From: Tyto alba
Lineage: Eukaryota; Chordata; Aves; Strigiformes; Tytonidae
Assembly: GCF_018691265.1 (NCBI RefSeq)
Contig: NW_024881295.1
Location: forward strand, 20,946,243-21,010,242
Direction of reading: 5' to 3'
DNA: 64,000 bases
A program made the translations under genes and the position numbers. Shown here piece by piece: positions 1 through 13,165 of this stretch. The notes beneath the pieces were generated by a model that was not told the origin of the DNA, did not search any database, and was given only the letters and a program-made list of their open reading frames with translations. Positions within the stretch are counted from its first letter, which is position 1; every line of letters begins with the position of its first letter.

Positions 1-3000
1 TGGAGGAATCTCTGTGTTATCCAAAAGCTCAATTACGCAAAGCTATACAGGGTCCCTTGCGATGTTTGGGCTATAAGGCTCGTGTTGTATATTGATTTGC
101 CTTCTCCTCCTTCCTGCCCGCCTCGGGGCCTCCTCTCCCATTTCATGTACCTTGGCTTCCTGGACTGCAGAGGGAATTATCTCACAGTCATATCAAGATG
201 CTTCAGTATGGCTGAGCTATGAAAAATGTATGTAGCCCAAAATACTGTTTAAAAGCAATAGACTGAAAATGATGCCTGTGGCCTGAAGGATCCCTGATTT
301 ATTTAAGTTACAGGGGTATATGTGCACACTTTCAAAAACTGCCTGTATTTCACCAGTTAAAACAGTGAGAACAAATGAGGCTGCGATCTGTCAGGTGATC
401 CTTCCTCACTCCCAGCACAGGCCCATAATCCTTTGGTTGTGATTATGCAAAGGAATATTACATTGATCCTGTAAAATATCTCTGATTGGATCAACGTTAT
501 TTTCTCTCGCATTGACAAGGTCTTACCAGAGAATGACTATAATTCCACTGCTAACACTGTCTTAGTGAAATCCCCCCAATAAATCCTCCAAGCAGCACTG
601 TTAGTAATACCTTTATTAGACTAACTAAACAAGATATTTATATGCAGGGATTTCCAAAGGACTCTGGCTCCTTCTTTGGTTTCTGGAGGAAACCTTGCTC
701 AAAAGCGTTCTGCTGGGAGACTTGCCCCCAGGGAGGCTCTGCACAGGCTTAAGTGGCAGGTGGAATTACCCTTTCAAGAATCACAAGGCTGGTCACAGAT
801 TTGCCCTTGTCCTGCCCGTATTACAGCGAGGACCCAAACGCATCTTTGGCAGAAAAATCTCATGGTGAGTCTGGTTCACAGGCAGGTTTGGAGTTCAGGG
901 TCCCCCCACAGCTTTCAAAAACATGCTGTCATTACAACAGTTTGCTAACAGTCAAAGAGGAAATGTGGTCTTTATGTATCTGCTATCATTTCAATATTTG
1001 TTCGAGGCCAAATCCTGGCCTTCATACTCAGCAAAGAGACTGCTCTCTCTGCTCCCTGGCGCTTCCATTCTCTTCTCTTCACCTTCTCTCTGTGTAAGTC
1101 TCCTCTAATTTTGTCTCCATTTTCTTTCCTCCACAGCTCTGAGCTTTCAGTCTCAACAGTTTCAGTCCCATACCAACTTCCCCTTCATCACTGAAGTCGA
1201 ATTGTCACCTTCTGACTTGAAACGTGATGCTCCAGTGAGATAAATGGCAGACTCCAGTGATCACCTTGCCAAGTCATTTTTTTCAGGCTGCCTGAGTGCT
1301 CAGGTTCTCACTGCATCTCTGCTTTCCCTTAGTTCATTTCAATACAGTTATCTCTAAAGCTGTGAGAGCTACAAATGTACCTCTGTCTTACCTTCCTAAA
1401 CCTTTAAATAGAACCATAAGAATCATGAATAAACCAAGTACTGTGTCTAACATAAAACTCAAGCACAGCTGAAAGATCAGTATATACAGCCATACATCAG
1501 TTAGAAGGTGAAAAAGCTACGAAGACAATGTATCAGCAGAAAAATATCCAACAAACGGCATGGCAGACAATATGCCTTCTTAAATCCTTTGAAACCAGGT
1601 TGGTATCTGTAATGGGTAAACTCTGGCTCTTATATGTTTCATGTGAAAATTTTCTCCATATCCTTTACAGCAATATCCTGAAATGTCACAGGAGTCACTT
1701 CTCAGCTCCCAGGCCCTTAGAAACAAAGGAAAAATAATTGATATTAGCCTTTGAAAAGGAATAGCCTGACAGTAAAAGAAACTGTTAATGACTATAGCAA
1801 GGACTCCTGACCTATTTCCTCCATCCACATCCAGTTTTTTACATGCTGCCTCCGCCTTCTGGTTCAAATATCTGTGCACCAGATGCCTAAACTGTGATGT
1901 CACCTTTGAAGGTCATTGTCATAGCTGTGACAGACAGCAAAAATTTTTCAAACAAAAACTTAAACTCAGGAACACTGACCTGCCTTAAGGAGTAGACCCT
2001 GTGATAAATGCTACGGCTGTGAAATTGCACCGTACAGGCAGCCCAGGCTGCAGACCCCGATGGCCCTGGTTAATACACTGTCACATCGATGGAGTCCAAG
2101 ATGCGTGAGACAAGCTCAAGGACTCCCACCCGTTCACCAACCAGGCTCCACCAAATCTACCAGAAAGTTTCTGTAGCCTACTCTGACACCAGGTAGAATG
2201 ATCTGCTCCTGCTCTGGTGGAGGGGTGCAGGTCAAAGTGCATTTTAGCACAGACTGAAACCCTGGAAAGAAAGTGTTGAAATGAATGGAGAAGTGCTCCT
2301 ATCTGATCTCTAAGTGTTAGGACCAAGTGCTACCCCGGTGCAAATTGCCACCAGGATGGATAGAAATGGGGCAATTTGTGCCCTCTGAGAGCTGGACAGT
2401 TCGATCTGATTTCAAAACACGGTCCCTAAAGACGTGCGCTGAAATGTTATCACAAGCAGCCTGAAAAGTTTTAGTCTTCAGAAGAGGCATTTCAGTGCCT
2501 AGCTCATGTGCCCAAGATGAACATTCAAACAACTTCATTTTCTAGGTGACAGGTACAATATACCATTCCACCACAGCAATCAAGTGCAGGTCACCTCAAA
2601 TTGCAGGTCCAGGAACTCCGCAAACGCCATGAACTACATTCAAAGGGAGGAGAATCTTTAAAGAAGACACGTCCTTCCAGTTATCCTAATGCTGACAGCC
2701 AAAAACCACATCCTGGCTGAAGCATGGTAACACTGGCAGATGGATGCCATGACCCCTTGGTTCGAAGCAGAGCTTGGGCCTGAAGACTTGCCCGTGCCTC
2801 AGCACTGCGGGCAACTTTCTGCTAAGAGAAATCCTGCTTCTTTCCCCTTTCTCTCTCCTTGTACTTGTATTCTTAGAGACATGCACAGGAAAAGAAGACT
2901 TTGGTGCTGAACAGTTCATCTGCTCCCGCTGCTTCTTCTTCATTTGAAGGCATTGACAATGCAATTAGTTGCCATGACACAGGCAGGATGCTAACAGTAG

Positions 3001-5964
3001 CTGATGAACAAGAGGGGGAAAGATGTGCCCCAAGTCCCGGTGTGGCACAGAGTGCAGGGGACACCAGTAAGGACAGGACAGGGTTCCTAACTGCAGGGCT
3101 AAGAGGGAAAGGTTGGGGAGATGGCAGAAGCCACCGCTGTCGTGCCATCGCTGTCAGCGTGAGGCCAGACCTCTCCTCCCTCCAGCCATTCAAGTAGCTT
3201 CTCCCTCCTTCCCTTGAAGACACTTGAGTTGCCCCACTTTTCCCCATGAAACCTCCCATTTAAAAACGTCTCCCAGATTTGAAACGATTCCCCATGCTTT
3301 CACCAAGCAGAAGTTTCCAAGCCCTGAGGCCAAGATGCTGCACAAGCCCATTCTGCAGCCACTTCATCGCTGAAAAACACGGACCTTATGGAGTGGTCAG
3401 TGTGAGACGGTGTTGCCGTGCTCCCATCCCCACAAAGCTGGTGCCACCTCTGGGAGTCTGTGGCCACCTCCCCATTTCCCACCAGGATCAATGATTACAA
3501 GGAATAGCATTTGAAAACCGGAGGCTCCTCAGGACACCAGGTAGAAAGGATCCCTTTTCCCTCTTGGATACAAAAGATTATATTACAGAAAAAGGATGGC
3601 TCAAATCTACATAAATGAGCACAGAAGACCATTTATCTCTGCCCTCGTTCCAAACCCTCAGCAGCATGCAGTGGCTTAGCATAGTGTCCCTCTGCCACGG
3701 ACACGCGTCTCCTAAAAAGCAGCTGACTCCCATCCACACAGCTCAGTGCACGGAGAGTTCCTCACATCCAGCTGCTCCCCAATACGTGACATGCCCATAG
3801 CGGTAACGCCAACAGCCTCCTTCCTCCTTCAGCCTCTGCCACCAGCCTTTCTGGTTCAGCCGGGGCAGAACAGGGGCTGCTCTTCACAAGGCTGTAGTCA
3901 TTCCTCAGCAAAAGGAGAAAACAAAAATTCTCTCTCCAATCCACCTTAGACACAACTCTCCTTCTCCAGGTACTGAGGCAAAGAGCTGGGTAACAGTTCC
4001 TTCCAGTAACGACGAAGGCAGCTTTGCTACTTGGAGCCTCAGGCAGGGTTCCCCAAACATCCAGACAGGTAAAGCATCCCAACTCATCTTGCTCCATTCT
4101 GATTGAGGGAACCCTACTTCCACATTTTATGAGCGCTGAACTATAGTCAAAATGCTGTCCTGGGTGATGCTTCCCTACCTTTAGTGCTGTGGAGCCTTTC
4201 TGTTCCCTGTAAGACATTGACCCAAAACTTCTGTGAGAGCTGTGCTCTGCTGCTGCACACACGAGAGAACAAAGCCCAGGAGTGGGGGCCTTTAGCCCTC
4301 ATAAGCTGGTGGCTCCTGCGGCAAAATCCCTCCCGCTATAAAGAAACTCACCCAGCATCACCAGCCAAATGGCTGAACGTTTTGTGAACTAAAACACGTA
4401 TCGCATGGTAATTTAAGTATGTGCAAATAAGAGTTTAATTCCACTGCTGCCAGCCATCCCGAACGTTTAAATATAGTACGGAAATTCTCTTTTATGTTAT
4501 ACAAACTATTTTAATGAAGAAGTTGAAGGCTATGCATTCTCCTGGCTTATGAATACAAATGGCTGAGAATCTAAAAGGCCTTTGCTGTCGTTGAGCTAAG
4601 GCAAAACGCAATGAAAGCAGACGAAGGAGCCAGGACATAAAGACTCTATTAACTACTTTATCTAAAGGAAAGCTACGTAAAATATGCATTAAGTGCACAC
4701 AGTCCTCATCCCCAATCTTTCATGGATGTGTGGGGTGTCGCAGGAAAGAAACCAAGTGCAGCTCAGGTCTAGGTTAAAGAGACAAAGAGCTGGGATGGTG
4801 CAGCTGGATTTGTCTCAGGTCCCTTCCCTCTCACCAGACACCCATGGCTGGTATCAGGCAGCCCAGTGACAAACATACAAACATTCCTTCCATCGGGTCC
4901 TGCTTGATACAGGACTGAATGTGCTCTTCTTTAGGGGAAAAAAAAAAAAAGAGGAATTAATAATAATAATAAATTAATCCTTCACAGTCCTGTGGCATGT
5001 TTCACAAGGACACAGCACTAGAAAGAACCACGTTCATATTTCTTACATAGTAGAAAAGTATATCATATAATCCCTTTCCTTAAATATATCCATCTTCATC
5101 CTTAAAACCTGTTAGAAGTGCTGTGGCCTCATCACTTCTTCCAGAGTCCCACTTCAGCACAGCTTCCAGCCTACATATATTCATGGCCCTCACACACACT
5201 GTCATCCTTGTTAATGTCGTCCTTAGCTTAAAGACATCTTCCCCCTGTCCTGTGTTTAACCCCATTTCTTCTGGATAACAATTATATTTGTAAAATAGAT
5301 TTTTCCATTCTTCTCCCCACACTAATAACCCCACTCTGGACCTGCTCTGAATTCATCTTTCTCAGAGGCAATTGACAAGAATAACAAAGATTATAACAGA
5401 GAAGGCTTGATTAATACCTAGCCCACAACTTCAGCATTTCTCTGCTTGAAATATCTGGCCAGCTCTTTTCCTCAGCCACATCTGCCCTTCTCCTGCTCGC
5501 GGCTCCACCACTCTCCATCTGCACTTCAAGACAGGTGCACCTTAACGGACCCCTTGTCCCCACTGAGGTGTGTTCTGTGGTCCCATCCCAACTGCCCGTT
5601 GGGTGAGATTCAGGCACGCACCTTTCCCACCCTGCAAGGAAACCCACTGCAGCTCCTGGGCAGGGTGGAACCATCTGAGCCCCCGTCTCCCCGCAGCCTG
5701 GATGTCTGGGGGAACAGAATTTCACTGTGCAACACAGAGGGTGTTTGTCCAACAGCGTAAACACGTCCTTCAAGACCAAAAGTTCACACTGAAAGAAATC
5801 TCACAACTTTCCTATCACCCAGTCCTCAACACTACCCAGTTCTTGGTATATAATATTCCAGGCCTTCTTTCTCTTGGCAACATCTCATTCTTGTGGCAGC
5901 AGCAAATGTCTTAAGTTCACTCATTTGTGCCCAGCCCAAAGAGAGCTATCACCTCCCTTTACAA

Positions 5965-6250
5965 ACCCTGCTCTAATATCATTAATGACATTATTAAATA
6001 AGGTTGGTCCCCTACCTCAGGAACTCTACCGTTGACCTCTGTCTTGATACTCCCTCCCTCAGCACTTGTTGCTTTCCTTTGGTCAGATCTTTAAACACAC
6101 CCTAAATTGAGTTCTAATTCCTGTAACATTGTAAAAAACCATTTCCTATGGGGTAGAATACAAAACCCTTTACCAAAATCATGGTATCTTTAGGTCTAAG
6201 GCATTTCCTTGTCTCAAAACCCAGTTATCTTCACAACAAAATATATTAGG
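5965..6250 (-). mobile_element. Ancient CR1-like LINE fragment (reverse transcriptase region)
   Basis: Read on the minus strand, the bases near 6010-5970 translate to GPTLFNNVINDI, matching the conserved GP(I/V)LFN(I/L)FINDL block of non-LTR reverse transcriptases of the CR1/L3 group. Further upstream in element sense (about 6200-6145) the frame reads DFGKGF..., corresponding to the D(F/L)SKAFDTVPH block. The distance between the blocks fits the family. Stops and frameshifts make it clearly dead. Similar AT-rich sequence continues to about 6700, but I cannot assign it. Confidence 0.65.
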
Positions 6251-8379
6251 GTATTTTGGCACACTTCAAATAGAAAAACATACATTGCATGTTTATTTCA
6301 TTAGCACACGTGTATTTAATTAATCTTTCCTTTAGAACTTAACTTTAAACTCTGCTTGATACTATTATGATCAATCTAAAAGGTCCACTGTGGCCCAGAC
6401 AACTTCTTTGCCTTTCTTTAAATACAGATTTGCTACTTTTCATTCCTAATGTACCATCCTAATTAGACAGTTTTATTGCAAATCCCTTTTACTGGACTTG
6501 CAATGTTACATACCACATCTTTCAACAGTCTGAGATGGAAATTGTCCAACTTCCCAATTTGAGCCCATTAAGCTATTTGAGTTGTGCCATTTCCCCTGTT
6601 CCTGTTAGCTGGCTCCTTTATCTCTCTGATCAGTGTAACATCCCTTCCTATCTCTTTAACCATTATGGAATACCATATGAGCAGAACTGGGTAATCTGAA
6701 GAACTGGTGAATAGAAAAGGGGTGAAATTTAACACAAAACATCAGCACATACAGTTAGAGACCAACAATGAGAAATTTCTTTCCAAAATGAGATTTTGTC
6801 CTGCAGGATGTTTGCATCATTGGTCAACCATCTTCTGTGTAAAACAGGGATAATTCCACACTGCAGAAGTCCTTTATGATTAAAGATCAAGAAGTACAGT
6901 ATTCAGATACTGTCCCAATGGGAACCACCTAAGTACCTAAGACAAAGGAATGGAATTGGATCATCAGCTACCATAAATCAGCATCACCTCTTCAAAGTCA
7001 GCCTAGTCATCTTAATTTACACCTTTAACATCTGATTGAAAAATGGTTTTTGTTTCTTTTTTTGTTTGTTTCTGTTGTAGTATTTATGTCATTAAATGGC
7101 CACTGGGCAGAAAGCAAAAGTATCTACGTTATAAAGGCTCTTTTGCATATTCAAAGATACATACTGATTAATGGAGACACAGAGACAAGTATCATACTTT
7201 CATATTTAAGAAGAAAGATCTTTTCAAATAGCTTCTGTTACCCAATCAAATGATCATAACTGTTTCATTCTATTAGAAATACATTAGGAAGCTTTTTTTT
7301 TTTTGAAACATCTGCTGTTAAAACTCCAAACCAACACAAGGTCTCATTATTAAGTAAGGGCTGTGACATGAGATTCTCAGTGACTTTCACCCAATCTGGT
7401 GGGATGTCTTGATGGGACCCACTTTGCCGTATTCATGGGATATCCTGGAACCTCTGTTCTTTTACAGCATTTCAGCTTGCGTGCTTATAGTAAGAAACAA
7501 AAGAATCACGGGGCACTTTTGAACAGGTGGGTCAGACACTTGCTTACACTGAACAGAGGTGGCACAGGGGGATGAAGGGGTTTCAGAGCCTGAGCGTGTT
7601 CCCTCTCATCTGACAAGAGATGCTGACAATCACCCAGCTCGGGACATAGTTTCCTTCTCAGTATCGAGTGCAGAGTCCCTCCGGGGACAACTGAGGTAGA
7701 GCTTCTGGAAAAAGCAGGTGGGGATACTAGGAAGATCCTCTCAGCTCTGTTTTAAGAGGGTGTGAGTGTTGATTTTCTGGCTTCTCTGGCACCCCCAAAG
7801 CACATTAGGCTACCGCAGCTCGTTCCAAGGTTACATCTTCACTGGAGTCAGAAACAGAAGTGGGCACAGACAATAGCAGGCTACTCAATAAGGAGAAATC
7901 TGACTGTGAGACCAGCAGAGCAGTATCTGGCATGTGCCAGATTGCCACGGTGTGTGAGCAGTTACTTCTGACCCAAGACTCTCTAGCTGGCCTGACGTTT
8001 ATTTGAGAGACTGCCGTGCATTAGGTGCAGAAGCGCTGGGATGGGGATACAACAGGCTGAAAAGACCTTTTCCATAAATGCCCCTCAGCTCTGTAAATAC
8101 CTTGCTCCACCCCCCACCCCCCCACACTTTGTGGAAAATACCCTGAATCTGGAGTTAATATTTGTTTATCTGCACTGCAGGCTCAATCTGAGGCTGGAGT
8201 GCAGTTGTTCCAAGCATTGCACAAACTCACTGACTTCTGCTGGATAGAACCATGCCGACACCCCTGTAAGGCTACACAGGATGAACTCACAGGATGAAGG
8301 CAGGGCAAATTATAGAAGAGAATCAGTGGTAGGGAATTCTCTGCCGCTTAAGCTTTATGTTTTAGTGTCTCCTCCATTC

Positions 8380-9000
8380 AGTCTACAACCCTGTTTGATC
8401 CTGCCAGTCACCAAAAAAGCAGGGCTTCATACTGGGCTCTCCAGTCTCCCCCCATCACCCTGCTCCACCACTTGGACCACCCCCTGGACTCTTTCTGCAA
8501 CCACCATCAACCACCACCTTCACGCTAAGCTTGCCTGGCCTTTCTGTCGCCCCGATCATCAGTATTAAGGATTTCTTGCCTGCTCTCAGTCTTTTATCAC
8601 CCTCTTTATCATTTCTCTCCTTTCTCCACATGTGGATGCTATCCACGCTGCACTCCTTCATTCATAGATGTTTTAGCCCTACATTCCCCTATCTGCTCGT
8701 ACCCTGCTATCCCAAAACACAGTTGACCCATACTAGTTGGTCTCCGCTATGTCTCACACAGCAGAGCATCTCTAATTGGAACCCCACTGCCTGGCCAACT
8801 TTCTCCACTACAAACGCATTGTTCCCCCATTCAGTTCCGCTTGTTTCCTAGACTTACTACTCCAACTCAGCTCAGTCAAATCTCAGATTCACAGTCATAG
8901 TCACCTCTTTGTCACATTTGGCTCATTCCTCAGACCCTCCCACCTCCTCCAGCCCCCACTTCAGCTGTTACGCAGGATTTCACCCAGTTCTTCCATGAGA

Positions 9001-9031
<31 letters not shown>

Positions 9032-10670
9032 CCTAACAAATTATGATCTTCCTCTTCCAGTAGCTTTGTCTTCTGTTTCCTCTTCCCCTCCTACAACTTC
9101 TTCCTCATTCTTCTCTCCCACAGATGAAAAACCTCCTATGCAGCTCTTTTCCTTCATTTCTTTTATTTAACACTGAGCCAGTATTATCCTATCTCCTGAC
9201 TTTCCTTATGGCCATTCTTGTCCTCTCATTCTCCCTTCTCCTTGACCTCTCACACCCCTCTGTTTCTTTACTCTCATAAGTACTATTCAATCTCTTTCCT
9301 CTTAAATTATTCTCATCTTAAAACATTGTTTCATCTTAAAACATTTATTTTCCTCTCTAAATACCATGTCTTTTTCTCTCCTCCCTTCCATCACCAACCT
9401 CTTTGACTACATCAAGTACAAACGCTGCCTGGAGTCCCCCCCCACCAGTTCAGTGCAGCTTCTTCTCCCTTGCAACTGCTGCTGCCAAAGCCTCTACTTA
9501 ATGTACTGGGCAAATTTCAGCATATTCTGAATACTCTGTTCTTATCCGATGCAGCATGTCGGCTACCTTCAGCAGTCTCCTGTGCTGTTTTAACCTGAAA
9601 TGGTGTGTTTCTTCAGCTACCATAACATTACTCACTTCTTTTGCACCACCTTTGAATCTGTTCCTTTTGCACGTCCTCCAGAAAGACACTTTTCTTCTCC
9701 CAGCTGTGCCAGAAGTTCACGGGGGTTTTCTCTTTCTGTATTTTACTCCTTGTTAATTTCTATCACAAACACGGATTCCGCTACCATCTCCATGCAGCAA
9801 TCTTCAGATTCACTCTTCTAACACAAACTTCTCTCCCTAGGTCCATACCCACAGCCTCTCTAATACTCCCTCAGAAACATACAGATATCAAACCGAGCTT
9901 AGCATAGCTAAAACAGAGTTTCTAATGTTCTTCTCCCTTCTTTACTACATGCTCTCTTCAGTAATTTCCCTCTTGATCATCACAGTCAACACTATTACTT
10001 TCCTTGTTGTTCTGGTCAATAACTGGTGCAATATCTTCATCTCACGTCTCTCACTACATCCATAGATCCAGGGGATGCCTAAGGTTTGCATATTCTTTCT
10101 CCATCCAGGCTCTCATTATTTTATGCCTCTATTACTACAATATTTCTTTTTCTGACCTTTACAAATGTGATCTTGCCCTCTGTGTATCCATTCAGGATGC
10201 TGCTAGAAATATCATTTTCCTAACACATCACTCTGACCACGTCATTTCTCTTAGCAGCTGTAGACTGCTGTCCCAATATCTATCTCATTAGTGTAATCGA
10301 CTTGTCTTCATTAAGGAAATGTCAACTTCTTCCTACAGTCAACTGAAGAGGTCAATCCCCATCACCTACTTATTAATTTTTCAAGCAGACATGACCCATG
10401 GTTTTTCTGGTGCCATCTCTCTGTCTTTGGAAGACCGTGTTGTAAATGTCTGCACCTCTTATTCATTATCCTTCTTTAGAACTCTTCTAAGAATCCCGCA
10501 TTTCATGGTGCTTACAGAAATGTGGTTAGCCTGCTGGTGTTTCAAAACCATTACCAGTCATGCTGAACATAATTACCTTGTTGTCTCCTTATACTCTCTC
10601 ATAAGGCTGTATTACTCACCAATACTTAAAATGCAGCAACATGTCAAAAGGACAGGGACATTTTTCTGAT
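8380..10670 (+). mobile_element. Pyrimidine-rich block containing an old L2/CR1-group LINE remnant
   Basis: About 2 kb is strongly C/T-rich on the plus strand, unlike its neighbours. At 10193-10243 the plus-strand frame reads QDAARNIIFLTHHSDHV, resembling the conserved (V/I)QNAAARLL..R..HITPVL block near the C-terminal end of L2-like LINE reverse transcriptases. Just upstream, YYYNISFSDL sits where that family has LDYCN.L.SGL. The frame is broken outside this patch. Assignment of the whole block to one element is inference; only about 10080-10300 has recognisable protein similarity. Confidence 0.45.
9001..9032 (+). repeat. (AAAAC)n microsatellite
   Basis: About six AAAAC units follow an A run at the edge of the pyrimidine-rich block. 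It may be a simple repeat grown from an old insertion tail. Confidence 0.85.
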
Positions 10671-10759
10671 CCATGATTTCAGATCCATGATTAAGGCTCA
10701 TAAATCCTGTGGTAGAATTCTAACTGGTATTAATAATAATGAACGAAATCCCTCCTATA

Positions 10760-10885
10760 CTGCTACTGAGCTGAGGCATAATAGATTAAGTCACTTGCCT
10801 CAGGCCATGAAGAAAGTATATGGCAGAGCTTGGACTGAATTCTGGCTTTGTAGAACCTGACCTAACTGCAGTGCTACCTTTCTTC
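10760..10885 (-). mobile_element. MIR-like SINE remnant, antisense
   Basis: The plus strand reads GAGCTGAGGCATAATAG, then ATTAAGTCACTTGCCTCAGG, TGGCAGAGCTTGGA and TGAATTCTGGC in the order of the reverse complement of the MIR core. MIRs are ancient amniote elements, so strong divergence is expected. Confidence 0.6.
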
Positions 10886-12793
10886 TAATTTGGTAGTTAT
10901 CTACAAAGGATTATGATTTCAGGAGGCTCAGCTGGGCAGTTCTGAATATTTATTTGTGGAAGAATTAGGCTTTATGAGAAAGAAAATGGGGAAATTTCCA
11001 TTTTATAGTCTGATTTCTCTCCTGCAGAGAAAATATGTTAGTTTATATTCTTTTCTTTTAAGTGGATTCTATTCTGAATAGTCTGTTAAGGGCACTTGGA
11101 TTCCAGAATCCACATTCTTTATTTATTTATTCCTTACAAACAAAGAAACACCATCTCATTTCTTTCTTCCACTCTTAAAGAGGTGAATATGTACTGAAGC
11201 GTTCCAGCAACACTTTGTTAGCAATGAGCCATTAAGTAACTTACGTTATAAACAGTTGTCATTATTTTTGCAGAACCTACAAAACAGTCTTCTTCATTTA
11301 CTGGCTCTGCAACAGTTAATGAACTCATTCCACTTTTGAAGATATTCTGAGTGCACAGAAAGACTTTTTCAGTGAGAAGAAGCAATATTAATATGGATTT
11401 TTATTGCTGGAGATGACAAAATAGTTCAGATTGCTTCACCTCTATTTAAGTAAAATAATCTTTCACATTTTTATTTTTACAGTAAACAGAATACATCTGC
11501 ACTCATATTAAATCTTTCCTCCGCACTTTTAAAAAAGTTTTTAAGCAATAGGCAGAGAGATAAAAATGCTGAGATTTCTCAAAAGGATTTGGATGCTCAA
11601 TGAAACAAACAGGAATTAAGCATGCAATCCTGCAGGCAGCTCTGCAAATACCAGTTTCTCTTGAGAAGGGCATGATCCCATCATTTTTACTCAGGCAAAA
11701 TTTCCATTTGTCTTCACCAGCAATTTTGCTTGAAAGCCAACAGCTTGATTGAAATTTGCCCTTTAAAACAGCATGATTAAAAACAGTTGCAGCTCTGTTA
11801 AATTACATGTATGTTCTTAGTATTTTTAGCAGATACATATTATCAAACTAATTATCTCAGATGTGTCAGAGGAATGTGTCAGGTTCTCATTACTTGTGGT
11901 AAAGATATTTTTTTTAATGAATTGCTATTTAAGTTTGATGCAATTAAAATATTAAAATTGCTTATTTAAAATATGATGGGCCAAATCCTCCTGGAACTCA
12001 CATGCCTGAAACACCAGTGATTTCATCCATTAAATGACTTTAGCAAATCTCTGAACAAGAGGATGTCTTTGCCGTGTCTTAGAAACATGCAGTTGTTTGA
12101 CTTCCAATCTACATCAATAGACTAATTATAGCGTTGAAAATGGTGAAGGCTAAATACCTGGGTAGCCTAAAATTCAACTCAAAGGCTGTCTACTTAAAAT
12201 TAAATTTCACTGGATCCCTCCAGCAGAACTCTGCTGTGACAGAAGGGAGAACGGACCTTGTGTTGGCCTTTGTACCCAGGGACAATTTTAACCTCAAAGG
12301 AGACGCTAAAGGCCTGAATTTGCTGCATCACCACGTTCAATAAAACATTTACTATTGACTTCACTAGGATCAGAATCAAGACTTCAGTAAAGTCCCTTTT
12401 ATAATGAGCCCATTTGGAAAATGTTTGGGATTTCAAGCACACATTTTAAACAAAGCATTTGGATTCTTAATGTATGAAAGGAACATGAAAGAATGGCTGT
12501 CCTAATTTACTTGTCAAAACCATTGCATTTTAAAAGTCAAATCTATAGCACTGCAAGGTATTGCAAGTAGTTTTATGAAAATTAATCTTTTTACTTCTAG
12601 AGATAGCTGCAAGTAGCCTCTCTTCAGGCTTTTCCAATTGTGTATAAATAATCCCTCATGACGGCCAGAGTAGTCCTGTTAAGCCTTTCTTCCTCAGCTG
12701 TGCCATGTATCTGACAAACCAAAACAGAGAATGCTTTCATCACAGAAATCTTGCATATTATTTAGGATGAAGGTAGGCTGCACAGGAATTTCT

Positions 12794-12797
<4 letters not shown>

Positions 12798-12827
<30 letters not shown>
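12798..12827. repeat. 30-base poly-T run
   Basis: An uninterrupted T run in the TMEM178B intron, followed by a short GGT repeat. No target-site duplication is obvious by eye, so a retroposon tail cannot be claimed. Confidence 0.95.
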
Positions 12828-12828
<1 letters not shown>

Positions 12829-13147
12829 GTGGTGGCATGGGCTAAGTATACTCACGATAAAATGTCTTAAAAATAGGATTTACTATGAATTCCACGGATC
12901 TTGGGGGAAGAAGGAAGCTAAAAGGGGGACTGAAACAATAAGGTCATTGTAATATTTCTTTTCTAAATAAAATTGGATTCCAATGGCAGGCAGCAGAGCC
13001 CCAGACAGACAGGTTTAACTGGCAGCCTTCCAAAAGCCGAGATGAAAGGTCCTCTGAGTAGTAATTGTCTAAATGGAACAGACTCTGGTTATTGTGCAAC
13101 TTCTTCATATACTTTATTGTACCTTTATAATTAAATGATGTAATTCC

Positions 13148-13165
13148 TTTTTTTTTTTTTTTTTT
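13148..13165. repeat. 18-base poly-T run
   Basis: Uninterrupted T run in the TMEM178B intron. Confidence 0.9.

Noticed and set aside
12798..12827. Long T and A runs as tails of young retroposons
   Set aside because: No adjacent SINE or LINE body and no flanking duplication visible; treated as simple repeats.
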